64,000 nt of DNA, from NCBI GenBank assembly GCA_035772405.1, contig JAYKKM010000340.1, positions 310,758 to 374,757 on the forward strand. Reading direction: 5' to 3'. Positions within the stretch are counted from its first letter, which is position 1. Each line of letters opens with the position of its first letter. A model generated the notes under the pieces. That model was not told where the DNA came from. It saw only the letters and a program-made list of their open reading frames with translations, and made no database searches. Shown one piece after another: positions 11,752 to 18,514 of the stretch. A program made the position numbers and the translations under genes. This stretch comes from Chrysogorgia sp. JL179-B06 (Eukaryota > Cnidaria > Anthozoa > Scleralcyonacea > Chrysogorgiidae).

Positions 11752-12318
11752 TTACACTACACTTTTTTTCTTAGCCCACTCATTGTAATAAATATCACCA
11801 CTTTCACACCATCCCAGCTTTGGGTACACCACCCCAAACAAATTGTCGTCGAACAAGTCTTTCACCTTCCCGTCTTTGAGGTCTGACACCTTCTTGAGTG
11901 TCTCAACTCGTCTTCTATGACACAACCTAATAATGTAGTACCCGTACCTGCTAACGTTTCTACCCTTTATCAAATTGTATGAGTACAACACATTGACAAC
12001 TTTCAGGAAGTCCTCTTTTATCAACTCAAAGTGCTCACCCTTCACAACGTTCCGCAGTCTCCTCCCCATCCACCAAGACCGTTTGTGAACGCTTTTTGGT
12101 CGTGTGAGTCTCATGTCGCTATAGCTCTGAACGTAACCCCATTCGGTGTCGCCACACTTTGGACATGCGTACCCACCACAGTCAGTGACATGTTTCACAA
12201 CGTTGCAATCTGAGCAGTAGTAAATTCCGAAGGTGTTTCCACACTCAATTTGCGTCTCACTCACGATTTCGTCAATTGTTAAACCATAGCTCATCTGCCT
12301 CATAAGTTTGTCCATCAC
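11752..12318 (-). CDS. zinc-ribbon protein, possible VLTF3-like late transcription factor
   Basis: The 188-residue protein has a clear zinc ribbon: C35-x2-C38 and C52-x2-C55 with YYCSDCN and YACPKCGDTEW. The C-terminal half contains a tyrosine-rich helical stretch (SRYGYYIIRLC) followed by a lysine-rich segment and an LGW near the end. That order (zinc ribbon, helical domain, terminal W motif) recalls VLTF3-like transcription factors of poxviruses and many large or Polinton-like viruses, which switch on late genes. Similarity is judged by eye and is weak. Alternatives are a TFIIB/TFIIS-like ribbon or an unrelated zinc protein. It lies in the leftward polymerase block with 10 bases to the polymerase start and 24 to the previous gene, suggesting shared expression. 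Confidence 0.45.
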   Translation of the reverse strand: MMDKLMRQMSYGLTIDEIVSETQIECGNTFGIYYCSDCNVVKHVTDCGGYACPKCGDTEWGYVQSYSDMRLTRPKSVHKRSWWMGRRLRNVVKGEHFELIKEDFLKVVNVLYSYNLIKGRNVSRYGYYIIRLCHRRRVETLKKVSDLKDGKVKDLFDDNLFGVVYPKLGWCESGDIYYNEWAKKKSVV

Positions 12319-12342
12319 TCTTATACTACTCCAACATTTTTT

Positions 12343-12762
12343 TTATTGAGTGAGTACCCATACCACTATCCCACTACCCAAACCTAGCGCGCTAACAAAC
12401 AACAATTGGTATTCCCTCATTTCCGCACTCGGTTGGTAGTAATCCGCAACCCTCGGGGAGTCAGTGAACACTCGTCCGCTGTACTGTATGGTCATTACGC
12501 TTCTAAGTTCCTCCAACGCGCGGCTTGTGTCATTGATGTCAGCGTTAGCATCTGAGAGCATTTGCCGTAAACGCTGAATCTTATCTTTCTTGGCGACCTC
12601 ATTCTCGTACCACGCTTCTTTCGCGCTGGCTAACTGCTCCAACGCATGGTTGTGCCTTTTCATCTCAGCTTCATAGCCTGTGTGATTAAACTTTGAAAAC
12701 ATAAAGCCAGCGCCTGCAAAAGCCACTGCATTAAATATCCCTCCAGCCACAACACTCGCCAT
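12343..12762 (-). CDS. small Maverick membrane protein with coiled coil
   Basis: I do not know a function. The 139 residues begin with a small-residue-rich hydrophobic segment (4-22, AGGIFNAVAFAGAGFMF), continue with a charged, heptad-like region (about 32-88, rich in E, K, L, A and R), and end with a second hydrophobic segment (about 121-138, LLFVSALGLGSGIVVWVL). This gives a two-membrane-segment protein with a coiled-coil middle. Proteins of this shape appear in invertebrate Mavericks, probably as virion or membrane components; that is recollection and inference. It is separated by 4 bases from the neighbouring membrane protein upstream. Confidence 0.75.
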   Translation of the reverse strand: MASVVAGGIFNAVAFAGAGFMFSKFNHTGYEAEMKRHNHALEQLASAKEAWYENEVAKKDKIQRLRQMLSDANADINDTSRALEELRSVMTIQYSGRVFTDSPRVADYYQPSAEMREYQLLFVSALGLGSGIVVWVLTQ

Positions 12763-12766
12763 TAAC

Positions 12767-13030
12767 TTACGTTGATTTGAATGGATCTGTCGGTATCCAC
12801 TTTTTCGATTGCATCCATTTTACTAACAGCGTTCCTGCACCAACAGCTGCAGCAAGTTTCACTGTGCCTTTAACTGTCTCTGGTGTTCCCAATGGTTCTC
12901 CCAAAGCCTTTTTAGAAATCATACTCACTACCACAGCACCAGTCGTAACAAGTAGCGCATCGTACAATTCGTTCATAAGTTCTTTTCGATCGATCGCAGC
13001 CATATATACATTGTCGTGTGTTTTGTTCAA
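12767..13030 (-). CDS. small Maverick membrane protein
   Basis: An 87-residue protein with two hydrophobic segments (about 26-43 LLVTTGAVVVSMISKKAL and 57-71 KLAAAVGAGTLLVKW) and a conserved-looking tail KKWIPTDPF. Its start overlaps the end of the upstream gene by 4 bases (13027-13030), so the two are almost certainly co-expressed. No catalytic motif. A structural or membrane role in the particle is inferred from the company it keeps. Confidence 0.75.
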   Translation of the reverse strand: MNKTHDNVYMAAIDRKELMNELYDALLVTTGAVVVSMISKKALGEPLGTPETVKGTVKLAAAVGAGTLLVKWMQSKKWIPTDPFKST

Positions 13031-13371
13031 GAATCAAATGTGTCTAATATTGGACGACGAGTTCTACAACTTTCTAACACAGCTGGTGTAGTACTCACAG
13101 GCTCTAGTCGTGTCTCTTTTTCACTGCTAATTGTGTACCACAACGAAGCACCAGCGATGATTACACCAAGTGTTCCGACAACATATCCATAGCTCCACTC
13201 ACCACCCTGTTCTTCGTTGACTATCATTTCACGCATTTTCTTTTCTTTCGCAGCTTTCGATATCTCAGCCAACTTTTTACCAGCGGCGACGCGCTTTGGG
13301 TCCTTTACCTTAACACTTTTCACATCAGCTGTGATCTTAGCGTCAACAGCCGTCTGTGAGTCCTCAACCAT
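13027..13371 (-). CDS. small basic single-span membrane protein
   Basis: The 114-residue protein has a lysine/alanine-rich N-terminal half (about 12-47, with KDPKRVAAGKKLAEI and KAAKEKK) followed by one hydrophobic segment (about 62-80, GYVVGTLGVIIAGASLWYT) and an acidic-to-polar tail. The basic part looks like a histone-like or nucleic-acid-binding tail. This suggests a link between packaged DNA and a membrane or capsid layer, although that is inference. It is the first gene of the leftward block and starts 131 bases from the divergent zinc-finger gene at 13503. Confidence 0.75.
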   Translation of the reverse strand: MVEDSQTAVDAKITADVKSVKVKDPKRVAAGKKLAEISKAAKEKKMREMIVNEEQGGEWSYGYVVGTLGVIIAGASLWYTISSEKETRLEPVSTTPAVLESCRTRRPILDTFDS

Positions 13372-13502
13372 CTAATACACTATCACATATTATCTTACTC
13401 ACAGTTGACCTCACAGGTGTCTCACAGATGACCTCACAGGTATCTCGCAGTTCCAGACCAAACGCACTAAAAAATTAGGATTTTTTCTGAGAGTATAACA
13501 TA
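13372..13502. promoter_or_regulatory. divergent promoter region of early-type blocks
   Basis: This 131-base spacer separates the leftward polymerase block from the rightward zinc-finger/thymidine kinase pair and must hold both promoters. It contains two 23-bp direct repeats and a partial third (13398-13450), AT-rich stretches next to each start (CACATATTATCTTA on the left, AAAAATTAGGATTTTTTCTG on the right) and GAGTATAACATA just before the rightward start codon. Confidence 0.65.
13398..13450. repeat. 23-bp direct repeats in the divergent promoter
   Basis: Two tandem 23-base units, CTCACAGTTGACCTCACAGG+TGT and CTCACAGATGACCTCACAGG+TAT, followed by CTCGCAG. Each unit is itself two half-units built on CTCACAG. 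They differ at only two of 23 positions and lie midway between two divergent starts, so they are good candidates for transcription factor sites serving both directions. Confidence 0.7.
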
Positions 13503-14189
13503 ATGACTCAAGCCAGAGAAATCAGCGAAGAAGATATTGCCAACATGTTGAGAACAGCCTTTATCAGTGTGCCCACCCTACAAGACGCCTCTGGACCTAT
13601 CGTCTTAAACGAGTACTTCTCAACATACACAATGTTCGACCCCGACCCTGAAGGACCACCAAAACGGCTTGGCTCTCAGATCCGCCATACGAGGTATCTT
13701 CTCGACGCTTGGATCGATCTTCGAGAAGACAGAGCCAACGAGCTCGCTGGTGTGTTAGCTGACATAATCCCTGTGTGGTGTTACTCACCATTCAAATACC
13801 TTATGTTAGCGAGTGGTGTCTACTTGAGCAACCCTCGTGAGTCCAACGCCACATTACTCGGTAGCTTCCTCCAAGTGTTCTTAGCGACCCTTATGTGGAA
13901 ACCATGCCCAACCAAAGCCAAAGCGTGGCTAGAGCTCGCCGCAAACCGCGACGTTTACGTTTGCAAGGTGGGGTGTAATGAGATACTAGGTGTGGACGAT
14001 ATCAGGGACCACGTACTCTCGCCCGCCCACAGACACTTTGCGAGAAATAAAAACGTGTACACCTGCTACCCATGCGGTGTGGCCACCAACGACCCACTGC
14101 ATCGCTTAAGACATGAGAGCTCGAGGTCCCATCTTGAAAACTTAGAGCTTCAGCGGATATTCAACAACGAACAACGATTTCCGCAATAA
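13503..14189 (+). CDS. protein with tandem U1-like C2H2 zinc fingers, unknown function
   Basis: The 228-residue protein is not recognised as a named family. The N-terminal 145 residues look globular and mostly helical, without catalytic motifs I can name. The C-terminal part holds two zinc-finger-like units: C154-x3-C158 with H170 and H176, and C188-x2-C191 with H204 and H210. The second has the long Cys-His spacing and Hx5H ending of U1/matrin-type fingers, which bind RNA or DNA. It is the first gene on the right of the divergent promoter. The stop codon TAA lies inside an AATAAA hexamer (14185-14190), and the next gene follows 30 bases on. It may be an early regulator; this is inference. 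Confidence 0.75.
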   Translation: MTQAREISEEDIANMLRTAFISVPTLQDASGPIVLNEYFSTYTMFDPDPEGPPKRLGSQIRHTRYLLDAWIDLREDRANELAGVLADIIPVWCYSPFKYLMLASGVYLSNPRESNATLLGSFLQVFLATLMWKPCPTKAKAWLELAANRDVYVCKVGCNEILGVDDIRDHVLSPAHRHFARNKNVYTCYPCGVATNDPLHRLRHESSRSHLENLELQRIFNNEQRFPQ

Positions 14190-14190
14190 A
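14185..14190 (+). terminator. polyadenylation hexamer overlapping a stop codon
   Basis: AATAAA contains the TAA stop of the zinc-finger gene within CCGCAATAAAAATAAT. The packaging ATPase gene ends with the same arrangement at 24410-24415. This suggests that cleavage signals are built into the ends of some reading frames. Confidence 0.5.
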
Positions 14191-14219
14191 AATAATATTT
14201 CTCCGAAGGTATAGTAACC

Positions 14220-14792
14220 ATGAGAAAAGTTGGTAAACTAGAAATCGTGATTGGTCCCATGTTTGCAGGAAAAACAACAGAGACTCTTCGCAGGTTAGTC
14301 ACGTTAAGTAAATCAGGGCTCAAAGTCCTCTACATGAACAACGCAGGTGACACTAGGCGAACTGACCACGCGTTCTCCACACATCGTCAGACCATTGTTG
14401 TCGGATCAGACAGTTTACCTGTGAAGTTAATCACCAACCTCCCGAGTTCTTCCGAGATAGCTGACTATGACGTCATCGGAATTGATGAAGGCCATTGGTA
14501 CTCTGATCTACTCCCAGTTATTCACGATTACATTAAAGCCAGCATTCACGTCATTATTTGTGGTCTCATAACAACAGAGCATTTAAAAAGACTTGGTGAG
14601 CTCGACACACTCTTCCCAATGGCAGACGACATCACATTTCTAAAAGCGTGTTGCGCCGTTTGTCGCGACACTTACGGAACAACTGTTGAAGCGTCATTCA
14701 ATTGGAGATACAACCCAGGACCATCGTTCGTTGGTGGCGCTGAGCAATATCGCGCGGTGTGCAGACGTCATCATCCTTCCACACAAAACTAA
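14220..14792 (+). CDS. tk: type II thymidine kinase
   Basis: Phosphorylates thymidine to dTMP, raising nucleotide supply for DNA synthesis. The 190-residue length is typical of the TK1/viral family. Visible motifs are the P-loop GPMFAGKTTE (12-21), Walker B/catalytic IGIDEGHWY (D89, E90), GELDTLFPMAD (126-136, the family's GExxxLxPxAD element), the zinc CxxC at C145-C148 and the lasso region VGGAEQYRAVCRRH (171-184). Two oddities: the usual GLDGDFKR segment reads GLITTEHLKR (115-124), and the second half of the C-terminal CRxC zinc pair is C181-R-R-H184, with histidine replacing cysteine. Histidine can still bind zinc, so the enzyme may be active. It follows the zinc-finger gene by 30 bases and probably shares its promoter. 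Host-derived or virus-derived capture is equally possible. Confidence 0.93.
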   Translation: MRKVGKLEIVIGPMFAGKTTETLRRLVTLSKSGLKVLYMNNAGDTRRTDHAFSTHRQTIVVGSDSLPVKLITNLPSSSEIADYDVIGIDEGHWYSDLLPVIHDYIKASIHVIICGLITTEHLKRLGELDTLFPMADDITFLKACCAVCRDTYGTTVEASFNWRYNPGPSFVGGAEQYRAVCRRHHPSTQN

Positions 14793-15087
14793 GGGTGTTC
14801 TCGGATACCCCACTTTTTTAAATTTAGACATTGGTCACATGAAGCGTCCAATGTCTCATAGAAACATTTTTTCACACAGTGGTCAGAAGGTTTGTGAAAT
14901 AGAGAGAGAAAGTTTCGCAAACGTTTTCACTGAGTTAAAAACGTCTTTAAAAAATGCTAGAGCAGTTGTCACTTCAGACGTCGTCTCAACAATGAGAACG
15001 AGTGCTAATTCGACTTATTACTCGCTGTCTAAAAAGTCTCTTTACAATAGCGTCTCTCGTGGTTGCTCAACGCTGATTTATTTTTAA
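14793..15087 (+). CDS. possible small gene downstream of thymidine kinase (82 codons from 14839)
   Basis: An open frame continues from within the thymidine kinase gene to a stop at 15087; the first sensible start is ATG at 14839 (MKRPMSHRNIF). The predicted 82 residues are serine-rich and basic, with no motif I recognise. The end overlaps the 3' end of the convergent Bro-N gene by 59 bases. This is the largest stretch of the element without an assigned gene (236 bases between 14793 and 15028), so it could equally be the 3' untranslated region of both neighbours. Confidence 0.25.
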
Positions 15088-15790
15088 ATTTACGAAAACA
15101 CCGGGAACATTGAAACCCAACGTCAAAGAAATATTTTATTACTGTAGTAATAGCATCGTCGTACGAGTCGCACAACAACGTTAGATAACCAGCGGACTTA
15201 TATCTAAGCAGCAGAGACTCCTGCTCTTTGGACGTCTTGCCTGTACCACCTGGATTCTTGAACTCAATCACGAGCCCGCTGTGCTGTCGGTTTGCATTGG
15301 CAATAACCAAGTCAGGCGTTCCACGTTGGTAACCTTTTTTCCACGAATTTATTCTTTTACTCGAAGTGTCTTGATTCTCACCACAAGCAGCTATCAAAAT
15401 AGCTTCTGGATAATATTTCCTAAGAAAACCGACGACTTTCGTGTGGAGATCGAACTCGGTGATCATTACGAATTGATTGTGTTTGAGACCAACGTCGGCT
15501 AAACTTTTTCTAACGCTTGGTAAGACTTCTGAGTGCACCCACCTTCCGAAGTGTTTCGCACGCTCCATTTTACTCGAGAACACCAACGAGTAGACCCCAA
15601 GTTCGTTGATAAACGAGGCCTGCTCCATCTTCATTTTACAGTCAGGTTCGACGTGGTCGTTGACTGCATCTTTTGGTCGAGCGTAACCTAGAGCACTTGC
15701 GACTTCTCTTGCTTTGAACCATATTTCACCGTTGTGATTAGCCATCGTGATTTGGTGACCATCGAATAATTGCACTGAGTTGGTTGTCAT
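15029..15790 (-). CDS. Bro-N / VRR-NUC nuclease / zinc finger fusion protein
   Basis: Three modules are visible in 253 residues. Residues 1-97 match the Bro-N domain of baculovirus and phage BRO proteins: WFKAREVASALGY, DAVNDHV, INELGVYSLVFSSK and F(G)RWVHSEVLPSVR. Residues about 112-220 look like a VRR-NUC-type endonuclease of the PD-(D/E)xK superfamily: RGTPDLVI (D160), VIEFKNP (E176, K178), SKEQ (Q190) and a GYLTLLCDSYDDA tail. Residues 228-249 form a finger, CSRCF...NH...YC. Bro-N domains bind DNA, and VRR-NUC domains cut branched DNA. The fusion could therefore act in replication, repair or resolution, but its target is unknown. It is the last gene of the second leftward block, 21 bases after the 46-codon gene. 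Confidence 0.88.
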   Translation of the reverse strand: MTTNSVQLFDGHQITMANHNGEIWFKAREVASALGYARPKDAVNDHVEPDCKMKMEQASFINELGVYSLVFSSKMERAKHFGRWVHSEVLPSVRKSLADVGLKHNQFVMITEFDLHTKVVGFLRKYYPEAILIAACGENQDTSSKRINSWKKGYQRGTPDLVIANANRQHSGLVIEFKNPGGTGKTSKEQESLLLRYKSAGYLTLLCDSYDDAITTVIKYFFDVGFQCSRCFRKFKNKSALSNHERRYCKETF

Positions 15791-15811
15791 TACTATAGCC
15801 TCGAAAAAAAA

Positions 15812-15952
15812 CTACTCGACATAGGCGTTAGGTTTTTTATAGATCTGGTTTGTTGTGTACCAATGCAGCAGATGTGTTTTATTAGTCCTCAGTTTTCTAC
15901 GTCGTCTGAAAAAGTTTCTAATGTTACGAGCCAGTTTTCTAAGCCAACCCAT
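15812..15952 (-). CDS. 46-residue arginine-rich protein
   Basis: A short frame starts at ATG 15952 and stops at TAG 15812-15814. It begins MGWLRKLARNIRNFFRRRRK. The first 22 residues form a strongly cationic, potentially amphipathic helix (R/K about every third or fourth residue, with W, L, I and F between), and the tail is polar and Tyr/Asn-rich. It sits in a run of same-strand genes with 8 bases to the gene before it and 21 to the gene after it, and fills that gap precisely, which argues that it is real. Its character resembles small core peptides of adenoviruses or membrane-active peptides, but no homology is claimed. Confidence 0.6.
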   Translation of the reverse strand: MGWLRKLARNIRNFFRRRRKLRTNKTHLLHWYTTNQIYKKPNAYVE

Positions 15953-15960
15953 TACATAAC

Positions 15961-16167
15961 TTAGGTCACGTCTCCTACCACTCCTACTTTGTCTGACTCT
16001 GGTAACGTAATAGGTTTGCCGTAAGTCTTTTTAGACCTCATACCAATCTCAGCGTGGAGCTCGAGAGTAACGTCACCGCGACCAAATGATCCACCAGCTT
16101 TGAACATGTGATCAGTCGTCTTATTTATTTTATATATCTCACGAGGTCTCGAAATACACGCTCCCAT
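15961..16167 (-). CDS. 68-residue protein with N-myristoylation motif
   Basis: Starts MGACIS, which fits the N-myristoyltransferase pattern (Gly2, small residue at 3, Ser6), with Cys4 available for palmitoylation. The rest is polar, with no membrane span and no known domain. Its ATG (16165-16167) directly abuts the stop codon of the fiber-like gene (16168-16170), so the two must be read from one transcript or by reinitiation. Dual acylation would anchor it at a membrane. That would fit an envelope, assembly or membrane-penetration role, which is inferred. Confidence 0.6.
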   Translation of the reverse strand: MGACISRPREIYKINKTTDHMFKAGGSFGRGDVTLELHAEIGMRSKKTYGKPITLPESDKVGVVGDVT

Positions 16168-17118
16168 TTACTTCACACCATATTCCTTCATCATTTCTCC
16201 ACCCATGATTATGATGTCTCGGTTCGTCATGTAGCCACTCACAATTTTCACACCGTAGAATTCTATCAACGATGGGTATGCATAGGGTGCGAGTGGTATT
16301 CTTGGTCGATGTATTCCAAAAATCGTTCCATAGGGTGTGCCTATCTTTTTCATATTCGCTATAAAGTCTGAATCGGCTGACTTAACGTTGTTGACCCTGA
16401 CATGTGAATTGCTCATTTGCCAATGTATTGATATCATATGCATTTTACTTATGTCAACACCACTCGGAATAGTACATATGCTCTCCATTGCTGGGACGCT
16501 ACCACCATACGCGAGTCCATTAGTCATACCAGTCTTGTACCCTATGAACTTATCCCACTGACCGTCGTCGTTTGATATAATTGTCTCCCAATTTGATCCA
16601 GCGGTGCGAGTAGGTAACCTCACTACGACAAAAATAGAGAGATCACACCATTGCATACTCGGACAGTTAAAATGGAGACCTGACTCAAGTGGGATTGGTG
16701 TTAACACGGGGGATAGAAAACTTTGGCTTACACTACTGATACCAACAATAGGACCATAAGCCGGGTTGTTTTGCACTAATTTACTTGTTTCACCAATGGC
16801 TTTCACTTTGTTTGAACCATTGGTGTGAAATTCCACGTTTTTCAAGGCGTGTGTGCTAACGTTGAAGTCGAGCACAACATTATAGGACTGACTCTTGAGG
16901 AAACCTGATAGTAATTGCTCTAGAGTTCTTTTATTGATAGCGTCTGAGTCATCGACTGGGTCTGCTATGTTTTTGATCGCTGAGCCTTGCATGTCTATTA
17001 ACCCAGACATCCTTCCACCGGTCGCACTTAATTTGGGATCTTCGTCCAGATGCCTTTTCGTTCTCTTTAGTATTTTATCGTGAGGGTCGTCAGACTCATA
17101 CCCATAGTTTAGACTCAT
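16168..17118 (-). CDS. fiber-like attachment protein with laminin-G-like head
   Basis: The 316-residue protein starts MSLNYGYESDD, the same tail peptide (MSLNYG) as the penton-like protein at 19203. Residues 34-66 (GGRMSGLIDMQGSAIKNIAD, then DDSDAINKRTLEQ) resemble the repeat found in phage tail fibers and collar-type proteins. Residues about 145-316 look like a concanavalin A/laminin-G-type beta sandwich, with aromatic strands, W-rich IHWQM, RVNNV, a final FYGVKIVSGYMTNRDI and the EMMKEYGVK tail common in such lectin domains. The natural reading is a host-attachment fiber: tail peptide bound to the vertex, short shaft, lectin head. Fold assignment is by eye. It is followed by the 68-codon gene with no spacer and preceded by the 456-codon gene by 2 bases. 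Confidence 0.65.
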   Translation of the reverse strand: MSLNYGYESDDPHDKILKRTKRHLDEDPKLSATGGRMSGLIDMQGSAIKNIADPVDDSDAINKRTLEQLLSGFLKSQSYNVVLDFNVSTHALKNVEFHTNGSNKVKAIGETSKLVQNNPAYGPIVGISSVSQSFLSPVLTPIPLESGLHFNCPSMQWCDLSIFVVVRLPTRTAGSNWETIISNDDGQWDKFIGYKTGMTNGLAYGGSVPAMESICTIPSGVDISKMHMISIHWQMSNSHVRVNNVKSADSDFIANMKKIGTPYGTIFGIHRPRIPLAPYAYPSLIEFYGVKIVSGYMTNRDIIIMGGEMMKEYGVK

Positions 17119-17120
17119 TA

Positions 17121-18491
17121 CTACTTCAAGGTGTATTTGGTTAGTAGATAGCCAGAGACTGCTGAGAACCCTAAGACTATCGCTAATGTTGTCGTGTCTG
17201 ACTTACTTGTGGTGGTCGTAGTTATTTGATTGGTGGTGGCCACTGTTTTCTTCGCAGGTGGTGTGACTAGAGTTTCCAAGTGAAGTCCTACCGCTTGGTG
17301 GACTTTTTTATGCTTCGCTTTTAACGCTCGGTGGTAGTTCAACCCGTCGTTATACCCAAATGTCATCCCAGTTTCAGACGAAGTTCTTAGCACGTTATTG
17401 TAACCGACAATGGGGTCCTTTAACAAGACCATGCTTCTGGGGATCAGCCAAGTGTTGGGTGTCACAGCTGTGTCTAGCTTAACGTTGGTGTCACTAATCG
17501 CTTTGTTCATAAGGTTGATCCAAACACTCGGTGAATACTGAACCACAGCGTTTTCAACGATGTCTCTAAAGATTTGTTGGGTTTCTCGAGCACTGGCTCT
17601 AGTTCCCACAATGCTTTGCTTTGACCTCGCTTGGGCTCCAAGAATGGCATACATGTAAACTTCAATCGACTGGTTTAGTAGTTCTTGTCCTAATGGTGTG
17701 AACCCGTCAGAGTGTCTTGGGCAATACCGACGATAGTCACCTTGGATGTCCTTGATGTATCTATTGTCAACATCAGTCAATGGTACATGACCTTTCAAAA
17801 GTCGCCAGTCAGGGAGGTACAGTCTTAAGATGTTGTTAATGTCGACTTGACTCTTACTCAAACGGAACATCACACGACGAATGGTGAAGTACACATGAAA
17901 CCTCATAAGACTCACGATTTGCTTCGGAACGTCGACGTGATAACTTAAGTTTTGTAGAGACACCCCTGAGCGATATGTAGCGATGTACATACCTGCGATC
18001 GCTTGATAGTAACTCTCCGTTAGAGTCCAAACTGTGTTAACGTTACCACCAATTGCCTTGTCGTTGTGACGTCTTTTGGTGTTAATGAATATTTTCGGTA
18101 GATTTGATTTGAAGGAATTATTGTCGTCAACAAAGACGTTAAAATTGTGGGTTGGGTAATTTAGGACATATGGTGGGAACGTCTCAACTTCTCTGTAGCT
18201 CTTGTGGGTCTCCGTCAGTAGTAACTTTGGGACACGCCCATCGCTCGACCATATTCTTGGGAATCTTGGTGTGTTGCTAAGGAATTTCGTGAAGCCCTCA
18301 TTCTTCGTGAACTTCGACGACTTTATGTTTATCATGTCAGAGTACTTTGGACCTGACTTGAAGTAAATGTCAACGGTCTTGACTGTTTTATTGTCGTCTG
18401 CGAGGTTGTACCCAAACTCAAACTTGTTTAGTTGCGCGTTTGGGAATTCACTAAGAAAAATTAGCTCACCTTGCTTTCTTTTTGTTAGCAT
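17121..18491 (-). CDS. tail-anchored Maverick virion protein of unknown function
   Basis: I do not recognise a characterised family. The 456-residue protein has a long soluble region with many aromatic and basic residues and no catalytic motif I can name. It then has a threonine-rich linker (about 415-438, TTNQITTTTTSKSDTTT) and one C-terminal hydrophobic segment (about 439-452, LAIVLGFSAVSGYLL) ending in a short basic tail. This is the layout of a tail-anchored protein with a flexible stalk. It starts the second leftward block, only 23 bases from the divergent penton-like gene, so it is probably expressed with the structural genes. A spike, membrane or capsid-cement role is inferred. Confidence 0.75.
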   Translation of the reverse strand: MLTKRKQGELIFLSEFPNAQLNKFEFGYNLADDNKTVKTVDIYFKSGPKYSDMINIKSSKFTKNEGFTKFLSNTPRFPRIWSSDGRVPKLLLTETHKSYREVETFPPYVLNYPTHNFNVFVDDNNSFKSNLPKIFINTKRRHNDKAIGGNVNTVWTLTESYYQAIAGMYIATYRSGVSLQNLSYHVDVPKQIVSLMRFHVYFTIRRVMFRLSKSQVDINNILRLYLPDWRLLKGHVPLTDVDNRYIKDIQGDYRRYCPRHSDGFTPLGQELLNQSIEVYMYAILGAQARSKQSIVGTRASARETQQIFRDIVENAVVQYSPSVWINLMNKAISDTNVKLDTAVTPNTWLIPRSMVLLKDPIVGYNNVLRTSSETGMTFGYNDGLNYHRALKAKHKKVHQAVGLHLETLVTPPAKKTVATTNQITTTTTSKSDTTTLAIVLGFSAVSGYLLTKYTLK

Positions 18492-18514
18492 CTACATAAC
18501 ACACACTATATTAT
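18492..18514. promoter_or_regulatory. 23-base divergent promoter gap of the structural blocks
   Basis: Only 23 bases (CTACATAACACACACTATAT+TAT) separate the start codons of the leftward 456-codon gene and the rightward penton-like gene. TATATTATATGG overlaps the rightward start. Promoter elements must therefore lie inside the opposite coding region or be extremely compact, with very short leaders. Confidence 0.5.
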
